Part shown: in pieces, positions 11,622 to 20,715 of the stretch | How positions within the stretch are numbered: position 1 is the first letter of the stretch | Layout: the number at the start of each line of letters is the position of its first letter | Assembly (NCBI GenBank): GCA_003194525.1 | Contig: NBIV01000051.1 | Span: 248,001 to 312,000 of the forward strand | Direction: 5' to 3' | DNA: 64,000 bases | Origin: Gracilariopsis chorda | Taxonomy: Eukaryota; Rhodophyta; Florideophyceae; Gracilariales; Gracilariaceae | The notes under the pieces: model-generated | Told to the model about the DNA's origin: nothing | Database searches by the model: none | The model's input: the letters and a program-made list of their open reading frames with translations, nothing else | Position numbers and translations under genes: made by a program

Positions 11622-12470
11622 ATGTCATCCCGCTATGTCTCGCGTGCTGCCCAGGACGCCGTGCATGCGCTCAGGGATGAGCAAGGCAGGCTAGAAGGCA
11701 ATCAATACTGCGCCTACTGCGGCGTGCCCAACCCTGAATTTCTAGATTTAACCATCGGCACTTTCGTCTGCGAGGTTTGTGCCGATTTACATCGCACATT
11801 GTCCAACAGCAACTTGAAACATGTGCTTGGTGGCGCCCTCATCCTCGACAATGTACGGCGCATGGAGACCGTCTTTGGCACCAAACCATCATCATCATGA
11901 CAAATTCTTCGTCACAGCAACGCTTTCGTGAACCTCATGTGCCTCCGCGCCGCAGCCGGCCATCTTCGTGACCCGTGGTATTCCGAACCGCCTCTTCTTT
12001 ACCGCCGTGAACAAACTCCACTCCTTCCGTCATGCTGCCATGCCCACCGGGCCGCTCACGCCTTAGAAATGGAATATGTTGCCACCGTTTGCATCCAACA
12101 GTCACGAATGCTGTTGTCGTGCACCTCAACCGTTCACGCCTCCTTCGATGCACTCTCCTCCCCATTCATCTCCCTGCACAGCTTCCACTGTTGTAGCTTC
12201 CCCTGCCTGCCCTTGCACGCTACTGCCGACGTTCAGCAGTCCTCTATAACTAATTCCTCTCCCACTCGATTCACGCCACCCTATCAAATCGCTCCAACCT
12301 CTCGCGTCTGCGTCTTGGTTTACACGCCACCACTTCGACATTCTTCTTCACCACCTGCAACCCAATCAACAGGTGTTGGAGCACACTATTCGCAAGTGAC
12401 GTCACCAAGGTACTACGCCTCTTACTGGATCGCTCGCCTTCATGCCGCTCTGCTGGACGAAATATAACGA
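11622..12470 (+). pseudogene. ArfGAP zinc-finger protein pseudogene (AGFG-like)
   Basis: ArfGAP domains stimulate GTP hydrolysis by Arf GTPases in membrane traffic. From the ATG at 11,622 the frame gives a short helical lead, then C30-x2-C33-x16-C50-x2-C53 ('NQYCAYCGVPNPEF' to 'FVCEVCADLHRTL'), the exact ArfGAP zinc spacing, with the catalytic-type Arg present in 'LHRTL'. The frame stops at 11,898-11,900, only 92 codons, where the domain should run to about 120. Pro/Ser-rich coding-like sequence continues in other frames to about 12,470, as in AGFG proteins that have long low-complexity tails. The domain is therefore truncated and the gene probably dead. Host-derived, same strand as the polymerase pseudogene. 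Confidence 0.75.
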
Positions 12471-13399
12471 GTTTAAGGGCTGCTTCACACCGGCGCGAAC
12501 GTTGTCAGTTTAGGTTTGGGGCGCGTTATACACTTCAGTGGGCTTCGCTATCGGCCAACTCGTGGCAGTAGGGCATCTGTTATTGGTACCGCAGCGCCGA
12601 CCTCGAATGTTAGGAACGAATGGTTGGAGCTGCTTTGACAAATGACAAAAATACAACTGATTTTTGCTGCTTGTGGAGCACTAACGGCGCAAGAGCTGCT
12701 CGATCCGGGTCGTGACTCACAATATAAAAGTCCATTGCAAGGTCAGCAAGCTGCAGATCGAAGAGACCGTCAGTATGTCAACACATTCAGCGATGTGCCA
12801 TGGGTAAGCACATGAGCCACCATTTCTCAGATAGTAAGCACCGATTCTTTTTCCAGAAGGCTTACACTGGCTTCCAGTTCTAGCGCGGCCACTCCCTCCG
12901 TTTACCACATCCATTTGTATCATTGGCTTCGACAGGAGCGCTCGCTGGCTGAACTGCGCAAAACTGCTACGCACCATTGTAGCACTGACTCTTTAACATA
13001 GACCAAGAGAAAACTACTACGGAAGAGCAAAGAGCGCCTGTCCGTACCGGGATCGATATTCCACAAATGCACCGCTAGTTCGTTTAAAACCACCTCAACC
13101 AACCTCTGTCGTCCTCGACGGATTCATCGCTCGATATAGCTCATCATATACAAACGCAACATAGTCTACTTTGGAGGCTACTTCCATTCGGTCCATTCGT
13201 ATTATTCAAGTGTGTTGAGCATGTCGTCCACACGAAGGGCATCGCCAAAGTAGATGGATCGGTTGCCAAGCGTTGTGGCTTGCCTTTCAAACGCCTATAA
13301 CTGATCAATCGAAAGCTCCAAGATGTTGGAGCAGATGGCACTGAAGTACACCACAGTAAGACACAGCAACACAAGCAACGCTATAGAAACCAGTAAGAC
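12471..13399. other. Unassigned region with coding-like plus-strand traces
   Basis: One plus-strand frame from about 12,640 to 13,350 reads with only a few stops ('YVNTFSDVPWV', 'HLYHWLRQERSLAELRKTAT', 'LESSKMLEQMALKYTT'-like pieces) and may be a further decayed host gene downstream of the ArfGAP copy, but I do not recognise it. Minus-strand frames here (12,717-12,977; 12,920-13,102; 13,144-13,374) look like shadows. Confidence 0.3.
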
Positions 13400-14750
13400 T
13401 CAAAACGTGGAGCATTGCATCCAAAGTAATGACTGGCTTGTCCTCATTTTTCAATGCAGATTTTGAAGCTGAGCAATAACGCAGACGCAATGTAAAGAAG
13501 TGCAACTGGAAATCGTCTCACACATATTAGTCTCTAAATCGCCTTTCTTTTGCATATCTGCTTCAGATATTTGTAGTTCCACTCTACCGAAGTACGAAGA
13601 GCATTCATCGAACTGGTGTACTTCCGCTCGTTCTCTGTAGCACTCTCCATGTCAAGGGAAGTTTGTAGCCATAGTCTCAGACCAAAAGCCCGGTCTCTCT
13701 AAACATAGTACTGCACGCCTTCTGTATTCATAGATGTTTTATACTGCTCTCCAGGTTACTTCTCCTTAACACCGTTATATCACGGCGACGACCTTCCTGT
13801 GGTCCAAAGAGATAGAAAATGATTCCATCTGGCTTAGATATTGTTAGTTACTTTAGGCAATGTTTGCAAGTGTAACCAGAGAAGCAGGCTCTTTGATTTT
13901 TCGTGCCACCTCCTCCGCGGCACAATTTAATTTTAGTACAGTCGATAAAGCCGACGCATTTTGGCAAAGGAGCTCCGCGTCCTTTCATTTCGGTAGATTA
14001 GATTTCTGCACGAGATTGCATCAGTTCTGATTGAAAGTTAGTTACTACAAAACCCTTACACTCTAAAAATATCTCTATGGCTTTCCAGAAAATCTCGCCA
14101 ATATGACAGTACAGCATTCCAAAGATAGTTTCCATGTCAAAACATGTATGCTCAGATGACAATCGCTTAAATACAATTCAAGCAGCAGTGACAGCATCAC
14201 ATCGATATCGGTTTCGTACAGAATGGTTCAAGTTCCATCCCAATCCCTTGGAAATTTTTCCAATATCGCTTTGCCGAAAACGACTGTCGTGAAGACATTG
14301 CTCTTCTGAGAATGATTTAATTTTAAACTTTTTGTTACGAGTGAAATGCAAACGAAGAGTTATGTTTTTGGTGTCTTTCTGCGCTTGTATTTCCCGACGC
14401 CAGACTGCCAAAGATGGGTGTTGGTTTTTAGAGATGTACTGTGCAAGAATTGCATTGTGAAGACGAGACCGAAGGCGAAAGCGCGCGGCTCTGATTGAGT
14501 AGTTGGTTCGGCGTACCATAAAGGTCAGTGGCCTTAAAGGTAGGTTGTGTTTCTGGCGTACCAGTGGAGATGTAAGCTTAGATATGTGGACCCAGAGTAA
14601 GGTAAGAAGAGATGTTCCAGCTTGCGTGCGTAAAGTGTCTTTCACAGTTCTAGTGCAAAGTGGGAGTATATTTCGTGGCATAGGTGGATACGAGAAACAC
14701 GCACAAGATTTTGGTTTGCATAAATTCTCTATTACCGTATACAAGTGCAT
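13400..14750 (-). pseudogene. PIF/Harbinger DDE transposase, broken (copy 2)
   Basis: Reading leftward from about 14.35 kb: 'CLHDSRFRQSDIGKISKGLG' and 'NRYRCDAVTAA' form the usual N-terminal helix region, followed by 'FGMLYCHIGEIFW' (about 14.09 kb). The catalytic core has 'VGFIDCTKIKLCRGGG' (first Asp, about 13.95 kb), 'NQRACFSGYTCKHCLK', 'SKPDGIIFYLFGPQEGRR' and a following RDITVLRRSN with the second Asp (about 13.78 kb). 'DYGYKLPLTWRVL' (about 13.66 kb) and 'RYAKERRFRD' (about 13.53 kb) follow; the third acidic position, usually in a VEWNYK-like motif, is not preserved. In-frame stops include one directly after 'HCLK'. A plain DNA transposon, dead. The partner ORF was not found beside it. 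Confidence 0.75.
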
Positions 14751-15109
14751 ACCATTCTTCTAAACGTAGCAGAACTGCCCCTTTTCAAATTTGCGCGCCA
14801 TTTTTGCTATGAATATGCAAACATTTGCGTTGGTCTTCGCACAGAAAACCCCCAAGAAAACGTTTTGGCGCTCACTTCCGCTCATTGCCCTCATTTCCCA
14901 ACTGGCCACTCCATGTTTTCTATACCGCTGTCCCCGTCGCGTCATGCGACACCCAGGCCTTCGAACCGTCATTACTACCTGCAGACACACATTTGTGCCA
15001 ATCCGAAAGTAAGTTTGTCTATACTGCGCGTGACATATCGGTGCGTTCTGTCACTTCTAAGCACTGTACCGCGCGTTATGATTTGGGAAGTAGAACGGGA
15101 CAGAAACAA
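14751..15109. other. Spacer, nothing recognised
   Basis: Lies between the minus-strand Harbinger remains and the plus-strand protease-like frame. Overlapping frames of 60-126 codons on both strands cover it, but none shows a family motif, and their overlap suggests chance frames. Confidence 0.35.
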
Positions 15110-16077
15110 TGGCGATCATGCTTAGCAGTTCAGATGAGGGTGAGTTTGAAGATCGTGACTTAACTGGGTCGGATAGCATAAACGCGGACAACAAACCGTA
15201 GCGAGAGAACAAAATGAAAATGTAGAACACCAGAACTAGCATCCAGGCTCAACCGGTTTTATTGTGACGTATAACAGAGTAATTATATTCAATTGCAGGG
15301 AAAACTTCCTTTCTCAAGACGTAAACGAGGAAAAATAACTTTTCATCTTCCCTTGGCATTTCGAAACAAAAAAGAAGATGATTGCTTGAAGTGCATCATT
15401 GAATGTGGAAGAAAAGCTCAAGCGTTTTGCTATATCATTCTTAGATCCGGGCTCATGGAGTCTGAACCGGGACCAAGAGATGTGCTTTGTCAACTGGATG
15501 TAGGTGTTCGAGTATCGGGGATGGCGTCTCTTTTCAAAACGAAAATCAAAGCCGATGATACTGATGAGAAAGCAATGAGCTTTTCCCATCAGCTTACCCA
15601 GAAACTATACGATAGAGATCATTGTGTGAGAGGAATATTGATCCCCATCGACCTTGATACCTGTCACTGGGCTTTGCTTGTTGTATAGAGCAGTGTTGAA
15701 AAGATCGGCAATGATTTAATGGCCATCAAGCTTGGTGATATTCTTAAAACTTCAATGCTGTTGTTGTGGACAAAGCCCTACCCACAGAGAGAAAAATAGT
15801 ATGGAAATATGAGAAGAAAAACTACATGCTGGACATTCTAGGGTAGGAACGACAAAACGACTCTCACATTTTTGGTGCATATGTGCTTTCTGTCTTGTCA
15901 GAAACTGCTGGAACAAAATTCGACGTTAGTATTATAGACCTTACGCCTGCGTGGAATTGTGCAAGCCACTAACAGAATTCCCGCAAGTTTGCATGCCCAC
16001 GTGTGACCTAAAATTGATACAGAATTCTGTTGTCTGGGGGTTTACGCAAGCACGCACAAGTTGGCTCTTGAGTACTA
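15110..16077 (+). pseudogene. Possible Ulp1-type (C48) cysteine protease fragment, transposon-associated
   Basis: Begins with a plausible ATG (about 15,110) and a Ser/Asp/Glu-rich lead ('SSSDEGEFEDRDLTGSDSI'), followed after stops by a 131-codon frame (15,293-15,688) with 'RDHCVRGILIPIDLDTCHWA', matching the Ulp1 strand-His-Trp motif (I-P-(I/V)-x-x-x-x-H-W-x-L-x-V-I). C48 domains process SUMO-like tags and are also carried by some Mutator-like transposons. The catalytic Cys region was not found. A later stretch ('TKFDVSIIDLTPAWNCASH', about 15.92-15.97 kb) may be its tail. The Copia element at 16,083 interrupts the downstream sequence. Assignment rests mainly on one motif. Confidence 0.45.
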
Positions 16078-16082
16078 CGCAG

Positions 16083-16179
16083 TGTCATCTCGTAGTGTAC
16101 ACGTAGCGACACACAATAAAGTCCCTGCCCGCCGGCGAGACCGCCAGAGGGAAGGAAGCATTGATTCTCTCTTGTCTCA
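16083..16179 (+). repeat. Copia 5' LTR (short form)
   Basis: 97 bp, TGTCATC to TGTCTCA, sharing a long identical core (about 16,100-16,150, including 'caataaagtccctgcccg') with the right LTR at 20,561-20,710. The CAATAAA stretch could act as a polyadenylation signal. Preceded by the CGCAG target duplication. Confidence 0.85.
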
Positions 16180-16196
16180 GGTTATGGGCACCAGCG
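16180..16196 (+). other. Copia primer-binding site matching the middle of initiator Met-tRNA
   Basis: GGTTATGGGCACCAGCG starts directly after the LTR. It is complementary to the anticodon-stem region of eukaryotic initiator tRNA-Met (reverse complement contains GCTGG-GCCCATAACC with one extra base) rather than to a tRNA 3' end. Drosophila copia is known to prime this way from a half tRNA. Confidence 0.65.
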
Positions 16197-16236
16197 CGCC
16201 ACAGCGCCACAAACATAAACAACCACAATCGATCCG

Positions 16237-16290
16237 CGGTCAGAGCGTTGCTCCCGTGTTTCCCGGTCAGAGCGTTGCTCCCGTATCTCC
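16237..16290 (+). repeat. Two tandem 27-bp repeats in the Copia leader
   Basis: Units 16,237-16,263 and 16,264-16,290 both begin 'cggtcagagcgttgctcccg' and differ at two positions. They lie in the untranslated leader between the primer site and gag. Confidence 0.85.
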
Positions 16291-16419
16291 CTGTCTTCGT
16301 CCACATTCGTTTTCCCACCTCACGGACCGCAAAAACGTGCGCACTACCGTAAAACTAGTTTCATCTGGTCAGATTTGTGGACAAACGCCAAACTTCAAAC
16401 CACCAGCTCCAGGTATACA

Positions 16420-17985
16420 ATGAGCGGGCCTTCTCAGTCTAGTTTCCCCGCAATGCCAATCACTCATCCTTCCTGGCGGTTTACAGAAGAACTCGTTGAA
16501 CTCACTGCCCAAAATTATATCCAGTGGAGACAAAACCTTGACGATATTTTTACGGAACATGAATATCAACAACTCCTTTCCACCACATTTCAACCTATGA
16601 ACAGCGAAGACCACAAAGCGACCACCAGTCTCCGCCGCATCATTACAAAAAGCATCACTCAAGATGTCAGTGAGATGCTCGCTGATCCTACGCTCTTCAA
16701 TCAGTCCCCAGCAGCAATAGTTCACGGTATCCAACGCGTCATTGACAGCCAATCACCTAAAAATTACTTTAGCCTCACCACTGAAGCAATGAACCTCCGC
16801 CGTGCTGGAACTATCTCGGAATACATTGCGAGCCACCTCGCTATTCGCCGCAAACAAATTTCAGCCAATACTTTTGGAATATCCGACGAACGAGTGACCA
16901 TCAACTACATTCTTCAGGGCCTTGTGAATGACCATCGTTTTTCTCAACGAGCTGTCACTCTAATGCTTGACACACCCCCAACCACCATTACTGAAACCCA
17001 ACACCGCCTGGAACAATACGAGAGCATTCTAAATCAACAAGAACCCACCTCACACCAGGTCCATGCTGTCACACAAACTCTGCCTACAACCCGCCTCTCG
17101 CATCCGTATCGTGGCCGCAGTCGTGGACGAGGAAGATATGGCCAATCCCGGGGCCGTGGGCTTCGACAAGCGATAGAAGATATAAATACGAAGCTCGAAT
17201 CATTGCAACAAAATGGGGCACGCAGAGGACGCGGTAGAAACCGTGGAGCCTCATCTGCAAACCGAGCCACTAGCCATAACGAAAAAGTATCTGCAGAGAT
17301 TCTACAAGCCATCCAAAACCTTAACGAACTCCCCGACTCGCAGACTGCAGTCAACGAGCAACCAAGTAGGTACACTCTGGACTCAGCCGCTCACTCCACC
17401 ATCATCAGCCACAAAACGGCAGACGAAACTAACCTCTCTACACCAATTACCACAAAAACCGCCAACTCTACTGTTCAGACCAAGAAGAAGGAGACTTTGA
17501 GAATAGTCAGTAACACTGGAACCGTGTTTCGCATTCCCAGCCTCATGAACGAAGATATTAAAAGCAACCTCATCTCCGTGCACGCCATCGCACAGCTATG
17601 TGGCCCCGTTGTCTTTACCACACGATTTGCGGTCATATTGAGCCCTACTAGGCCGCTCCGTATACTAGGCACTGCCACATGGAAGAACAACTGCTACACC
17701 CTCAACCTCCGAACCAATTCATCATTTGCCAACACGTCCATCACAGACACATCGGCCACACAAATCCAGCTCCCAAACGCTAAACCACGTGCTATCCGGG
17801 CATCGCTGCCACCGGCAGCACCTCCATCCACCAAACACTCCACCAAAAAGAGCGTGCGCTGCACAGCTTCATTCCGCCCCACACCCCTCGACCGTGTTAC
17901 CCCACAGCCACAACGCCAAAGCGCCGATCACCCACAATCAGAGCTACACAAATGGCACCTTATTCTCAACCACCCACCAAACTAG
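16420..17985 (+). CDS. Copia gag and protease region
   Basis: The first ATG at 16,420 opens a long frame. Gag features include 'SPAAIVHGIQRVIDSQSPKN' and the UBN2-like stretch 'TEAMNLRRAGTISEYIASHL'. A basic RG-rich segment ('SRGRGRYGQSRGRG', about 17,125-17,160) replaces an obvious zinc knuckle as the likely RNA-binding part. The aspartic protease core is 'YTLDSAAHSTIISHK' (about 17.37-17.41 kb). The frame ends in 'KWHLILNHPPN', the pre-integrase L-W-H-x-x-L-x-H-P motif. The 34-base overlap with the next frame is typical of this decaying polyprotein. Confidence 0.9.
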   Translation: MSGPSQSSFPAMPITHPSWRFTEELVELTAQNYIQWRQNLDDIFTEHEYQQLLSTTFQPMNSEDHKATTSLRRIITKSITQDVSEMLADPTLFNQSPAAIVHGIQRVIDSQSPKNYFSLTTEAMNLRRAGTISEYIASHLAIRRKQISANTFGISDERVTINYILQGLVNDHRFSQRAVTLMLDTPPTTITETQHRLEQYESILNQQEPTSHQVHAVTQTLPTTRLSHPYRGRSRGRGRYGQSRGRGLRQAIEDINTKLESLQQNGARRGRGRNRGASSANRATSHNEKVSAEILQAIQNLNELPDSQTAVNEQPSRYTLDSAAHSTIISHKTADETNLSTPITTKTANSTVQTKKKETLRIVSNTGTVFRIPSLMNEDIKSNLISVHAIAQLCGPVVFTTRFAVILSPTRPLRILGTATWKNNCYTLNLRTNSSFANTSITDTSATQIQLPNAKPRAIRASLPPAAPPSTKHSTKKSVRCTASFRPTPLDRVTPQPQRQSADHPQSELHKWHLILNHPPN

Positions 17986-19148
17986 CGGCAATATTGCCGA
18001 AGCTTGGCGTGCGGAACCCACCTCCGTCGTCTTCAACGTCCAAGAAATTATCTTGCAGTGGCTGTTTGCAAGGCCTCCTTAAACGCGCACCACACCGGAA
18101 GCAATCAAACCATTATGCACGGGGAACTGTAATCAGCTCAGATGTATGCGGCCCTATGCCACAACCGTCCGTTAACCAAAACCGATATTTCACAACCTTT
18201 ATTGAACTCTGCAGCAGGTATCTTTACCTCCACTTCAGTCCCACACGCACAGAGCTACCATGCTTACTACCCCTTGTGTTGCGACTTTTTCGCAACGCAA
18301 CAGGACGCATGCCCGCTCTCTTCACCTCCGACAATGCCAAGGAATACCTCGCAAAAACATTGACCAACTACCTTGTCGCCAATGGCACCCTCCATCCTAC
18401 CTCTACCCCCTACACCCCACAACAAAATTCCATCGCCGAACGCATCAACCAAACATTGTGTTCGGTTGTCAGAGCAAATCTCATACACAGCAACCTCGGT
18501 AATGAACATTGGGAGGACGCTATCAAATACGCTGCGTACAAGTACAACCTCACACCCCACTCAGCAACCAATCAGTCCCCACACGAAGCTCTATTTGGAA
18601 CCACTGCAAGACCCTCAGCTCTTTTTGCCTTCGGTCAGCTCGGTTATGCCTACATGCCTGTGGACACCAACAGACAAACCAAATTGGACAGCCGCGGCAT
18701 CCCATGTCGCTACATGTACGGCATAAACCCCCAAAACATAATGACAATGGTTGTGGGAACAGGCAAATACCTCCAAGTCCCATGCACTAACTTCCATCCA
18801 TACACCTCGCATGCTGACCCTGTCTACAGCCAATCTCGAGCATTCAAGAATCACATACCGCACCCAACACCATCAACTGTTACAGCCACCACGCCACCCC
18901 CCGCATCTCGAAAACAGGCTGCAGCGTACCCAGATGCCAGAGCTTGGGCCAAAGCCCACAACGACGAACTAGACAAACTAGACAAGCTAAAAGCCATAAA
19001 CTGGCTTCCAAAGGCACAACCCCTGCCACGGCTTATTCCTCTTACGATGACGTACAAATACAAAAAAAGACCCCGCACTCACCACCCACGGACACAAAGC
19101 ACGCTGCTCAGTGCGCGGGGACCGTATGATTCCGCACACCGATTATAA
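17952..19148 (+). CDS. Copia integrase region
   Basis: The rve core carries all three acidic residues: 'ISSDVCGPMPQPS' (first Asp, about 18.14 kb), 'LFTSDNAKEYL' (second Asp, about 18.33 kb) and 'YTPQQNSIAERINQTL' (Glu, about 18.42-18.46 kb), followed by 'EALFGTTARPSALFAFGQLG', the Copia integrase C-terminal block. Upstream cysteines ('SCSGCLQGL') fit the zinc-binding HHCC part. Integrase would insert element DNA into the host genome. Confidence 0.92.
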   Translation: MAPYSQPPTKLAAILPKLGVRNPPPSSSTSKKLSCSGCLQGLLKRAPHRKQSNHYARGTVISSDVCGPMPQPSVNQNRYFTTFIELCSRYLYLHFSPTRTELPCLLPLVLRLFRNATGRMPALFTSDNAKEYLAKTLTNYLVANGTLHPTSTPYTPQQNSIAERINQTLCSVVRANLIHSNLGNEHWEDAIKYAAYKYNLTPHSATNQSPHEALFGTTARPSALFAFGQLGYAYMPVDTNRQTKLDSRGIPCRYMYGINPQNIMTMVVGTGKYLQVPCTNFHPYTSHADPVYSQSRAFKNHIPHPTPSTVTATTPPPASRKQAAAYPDARAWAKAHNDELDKLDKLKAINWLPKAQPLPRLIPLTMTYKYKKRPRTHHPRTQSTLLSARGPYDSAHRL

Positions 19149-20499
19149 TCCTCGAGAAACTGCAGCACACCTCTCACAAAAAGACTCAGTCCGCCTCATT
19201 CTCGCGTTAGCCACGCACCACAATCTTGTCCTAGAACATTTTGATATCACGTCGGCATTCACCCACGAACAATACCAACATCCATCCCCGGTTTATGTGA
19301 AGCAGCATCCACGCTTCGACGGCTCCTATAAAAACAATGAACCCGGTGGACAACTGTTACTCAACCTATATGGCACACCGCCAGCAGGACACTACTTCTT
19401 AGAAAAGGCGTGGAAGTATCTCAAATCACTTGGCTTCACACAATCTCCTGACGACCCCGCTCTTTTCATCGCACGCCGATCACCCACAGAATATACTATT
19501 ATCTGTCTGAACATTGATGATTTCTTAGTAGCGTCAACCCACCAACAACTTGTCGATCAGCTTTTCAAGGATCTAAAGAATAAGTACAATATCAAGCGCC
19601 TCGGTCCCCCTGCACAGTATCTCGGTTGGTCCATTACCTACCAAGCTGACGGTTCCATTATTATAGCGCAACCCAACACAGTGGACCAGATCCTTCATCT
19701 TCTTGGACTAGAAAACGCCAACGGTAAGCAGCATCCGTATACCTCAGGGCTAGGATATCACCCCCCAACCGACGGTGACACATTATCCACGAAACCCAAA
19801 CATCTTTACGCCCAAGTCATTGGCCTCCTGAGATGGCTCGCTGACTGCACAAGGCCGGATATTGCCTTTATCGCCTCAAAGCTTGCTTTCGCTCTTACGT
19901 CTCCAACTGAGCGCCATTGGAAACACGTCAAGTCTACAGCAAGGTATCTCAAGCATACCCGTACCCATGGTCTGTACTACCCGAAAAGCGCAACTCAGAC
20001 TAACCCCTCCCCAACATTAGTCTCCTACTCCGATGCCGATTTCGCAAGTGACACTGCAAATCGCCGGCCAACGTCGGGAGCCACGCATTTTCTACATGGC
20101 AAACTAGTCTCTTGGTCCTCTCGAAAGCAACCGGTCCCAGCGCTTTCAACGTGTGAATCAGAATATGTTGCCGCCACAGCAGCAACGCAAGATACAATTC
20201 TATTCAGACGTATACTACGCTTTCTTGGTTTTACAATAACCGCACCTTCTCCGCTTTACGTGGACAACCAAGCCGCTATCTCAGTTGCTCTAAACCAAGG
20301 AGCAACCAAACGGCGAAAGTATATCGACTTGCGCCACCACTATCTGCGCCATCACATACGCGCAAATAACATCTCTGTCAAACATGTTTCCTCCGCGGAC
20401 CAACGAGCAGACATCCTCACAAAACCACTCAAGTCTCATGCGTTTAAACGTAATCTTCGAATTCTCCGTATTCAATCACTTCACACAGCCGCGCAATAA
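19111..20499 (+). CDS. Copia reverse transcriptase and RNase H region
   Basis: RT: 'KDSVRLILALATHHNLVLEH' and 'FDITSAFTHEQYQHPSPVYV' (19.17-19.30 kb), 'LLNLYGTPPAG', and the catalytic box 'ICLNIDDFLVAS' (about 19.51 kb). RNase H: 'SYSDADFASDTANRRPTSGA' (about 20.03 kb), 'STCESEYVAATAATQD' (about 20.15 kb), 'YVDNQAAISVALN', and the terminal 'RADILTKPL' box. It ends at 20,499, 61 bp before the right LTR. The key residues of the family boxes are visible. Confidence 0.93.
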   Translation: MRGDRMIPHTDYNPRETAAHLSQKDSVRLILALATHHNLVLEHFDITSAFTHEQYQHPSPVYVKQHPRFDGSYKNNEPGGQLLLNLYGTPPAGHYFLEKAWKYLKSLGFTQSPDDPALFIARRSPTEYTIICLNIDDFLVASTHQQLVDQLFKDLKNKYNIKRLGPPAQYLGWSITYQADGSIIIAQPNTVDQILHLLGLENANGKQHPYTSGLGYHPPTDGDTLSTKPKHLYAQVIGLLRWLADCTRPDIAFIASKLAFALTSPTERHWKHVKSTARYLKHTRTHGLYYPKSATQTNPSPTLVSYSDADFASDTANRRPTSGATHFLHGKLVSWSSRKQPVPALSTCESEYVAATAATQDTILFRRILRFLGFTITAPSPLYVDNQAAISVALNQGATKRRKYIDLRHHYLRHHIRANNISVKHVSSADQRADILTKPLKSHAFKRNLRILRIQSLHTAAQ

Positions 20500-20550
20500 C
20501 CCGACCACCCCAGAAAATGTTTGACATCGACGCCCACTGACTTGCTCGCG

Positions 20551-20560
20551 TCGGAGGGCG
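20551..20560 (+). other. Copia polypurine tract
   Basis: TCGGAGGGCG lies immediately 5' of the right LTR TGTCATC end. Short purine tracts at this site prime plus-strand DNA synthesis in LTR elements. Its position supports the LTR boundary at 20,561. Confidence 0.55.
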
Positions 20561-20710
20561 TGTCATCACGCACTGACGTGCGTTCTCAATAAGACGCGAG
20601 CACATCATCACGCTGCCATCACGTAGTTTACACGTAGCGACACACAATAAAGTCCCTGCCCGCCGGCGAGACCGCCAGAGGGAAGGGAGCATCGATTCTC
20701 TCTTGTCTCA
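20561..20710 (+). repeat. Copia 3' LTR
   Basis: 150 bp, TGTCATC to TGTCTCA, followed by the target duplication CGCAG. Contains 'caataaagtccctgcccg' as in the left LTR and about 53 bp absent there. Confidence 0.88.
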
Positions 20711-20715
20711 CGCAG

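Larger units (their letters stand above)
16083..20710 (+). mobile_element. Ty1/Copia retrotransposon, nearly whole (fossil)
   Basis: 4.6 kb, flanked by the direct repeat CGCAG (16,078-16,082 and 20,711-20,715). LTRs begin TGTCATC and end TGTCTCA. A primer site adjoins the left LTR and a purine tract adjoins the right one. The Copia gene order gag, protease, integrase, RT, RNase H is present in three long overlapping plus-strand frames. The left LTR lacks about 53 bp present in the right one; elsewhere the two differ at about four of 97 positions, so the insertion is moderately young for this window. It looks nearly whole with about two breaks. Confidence 0.93.

Noticed and set aside
14745-15163. 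Overlapping frames of 60-126 codons
   Set aside because: Three overlapping plus-strand frames and a minus-strand one cover the same bases; none has a motif or a consistent codon bias.
20519-20710. Copia 3' LTR starting at TGTTTGACATC (20,519)
   Set aside because: The start at 20,561 is preferred. It matches the left LTR start, leaves a purine tract directly upstream, and gives a matching 5-bp duplication CGCAG on both sides.
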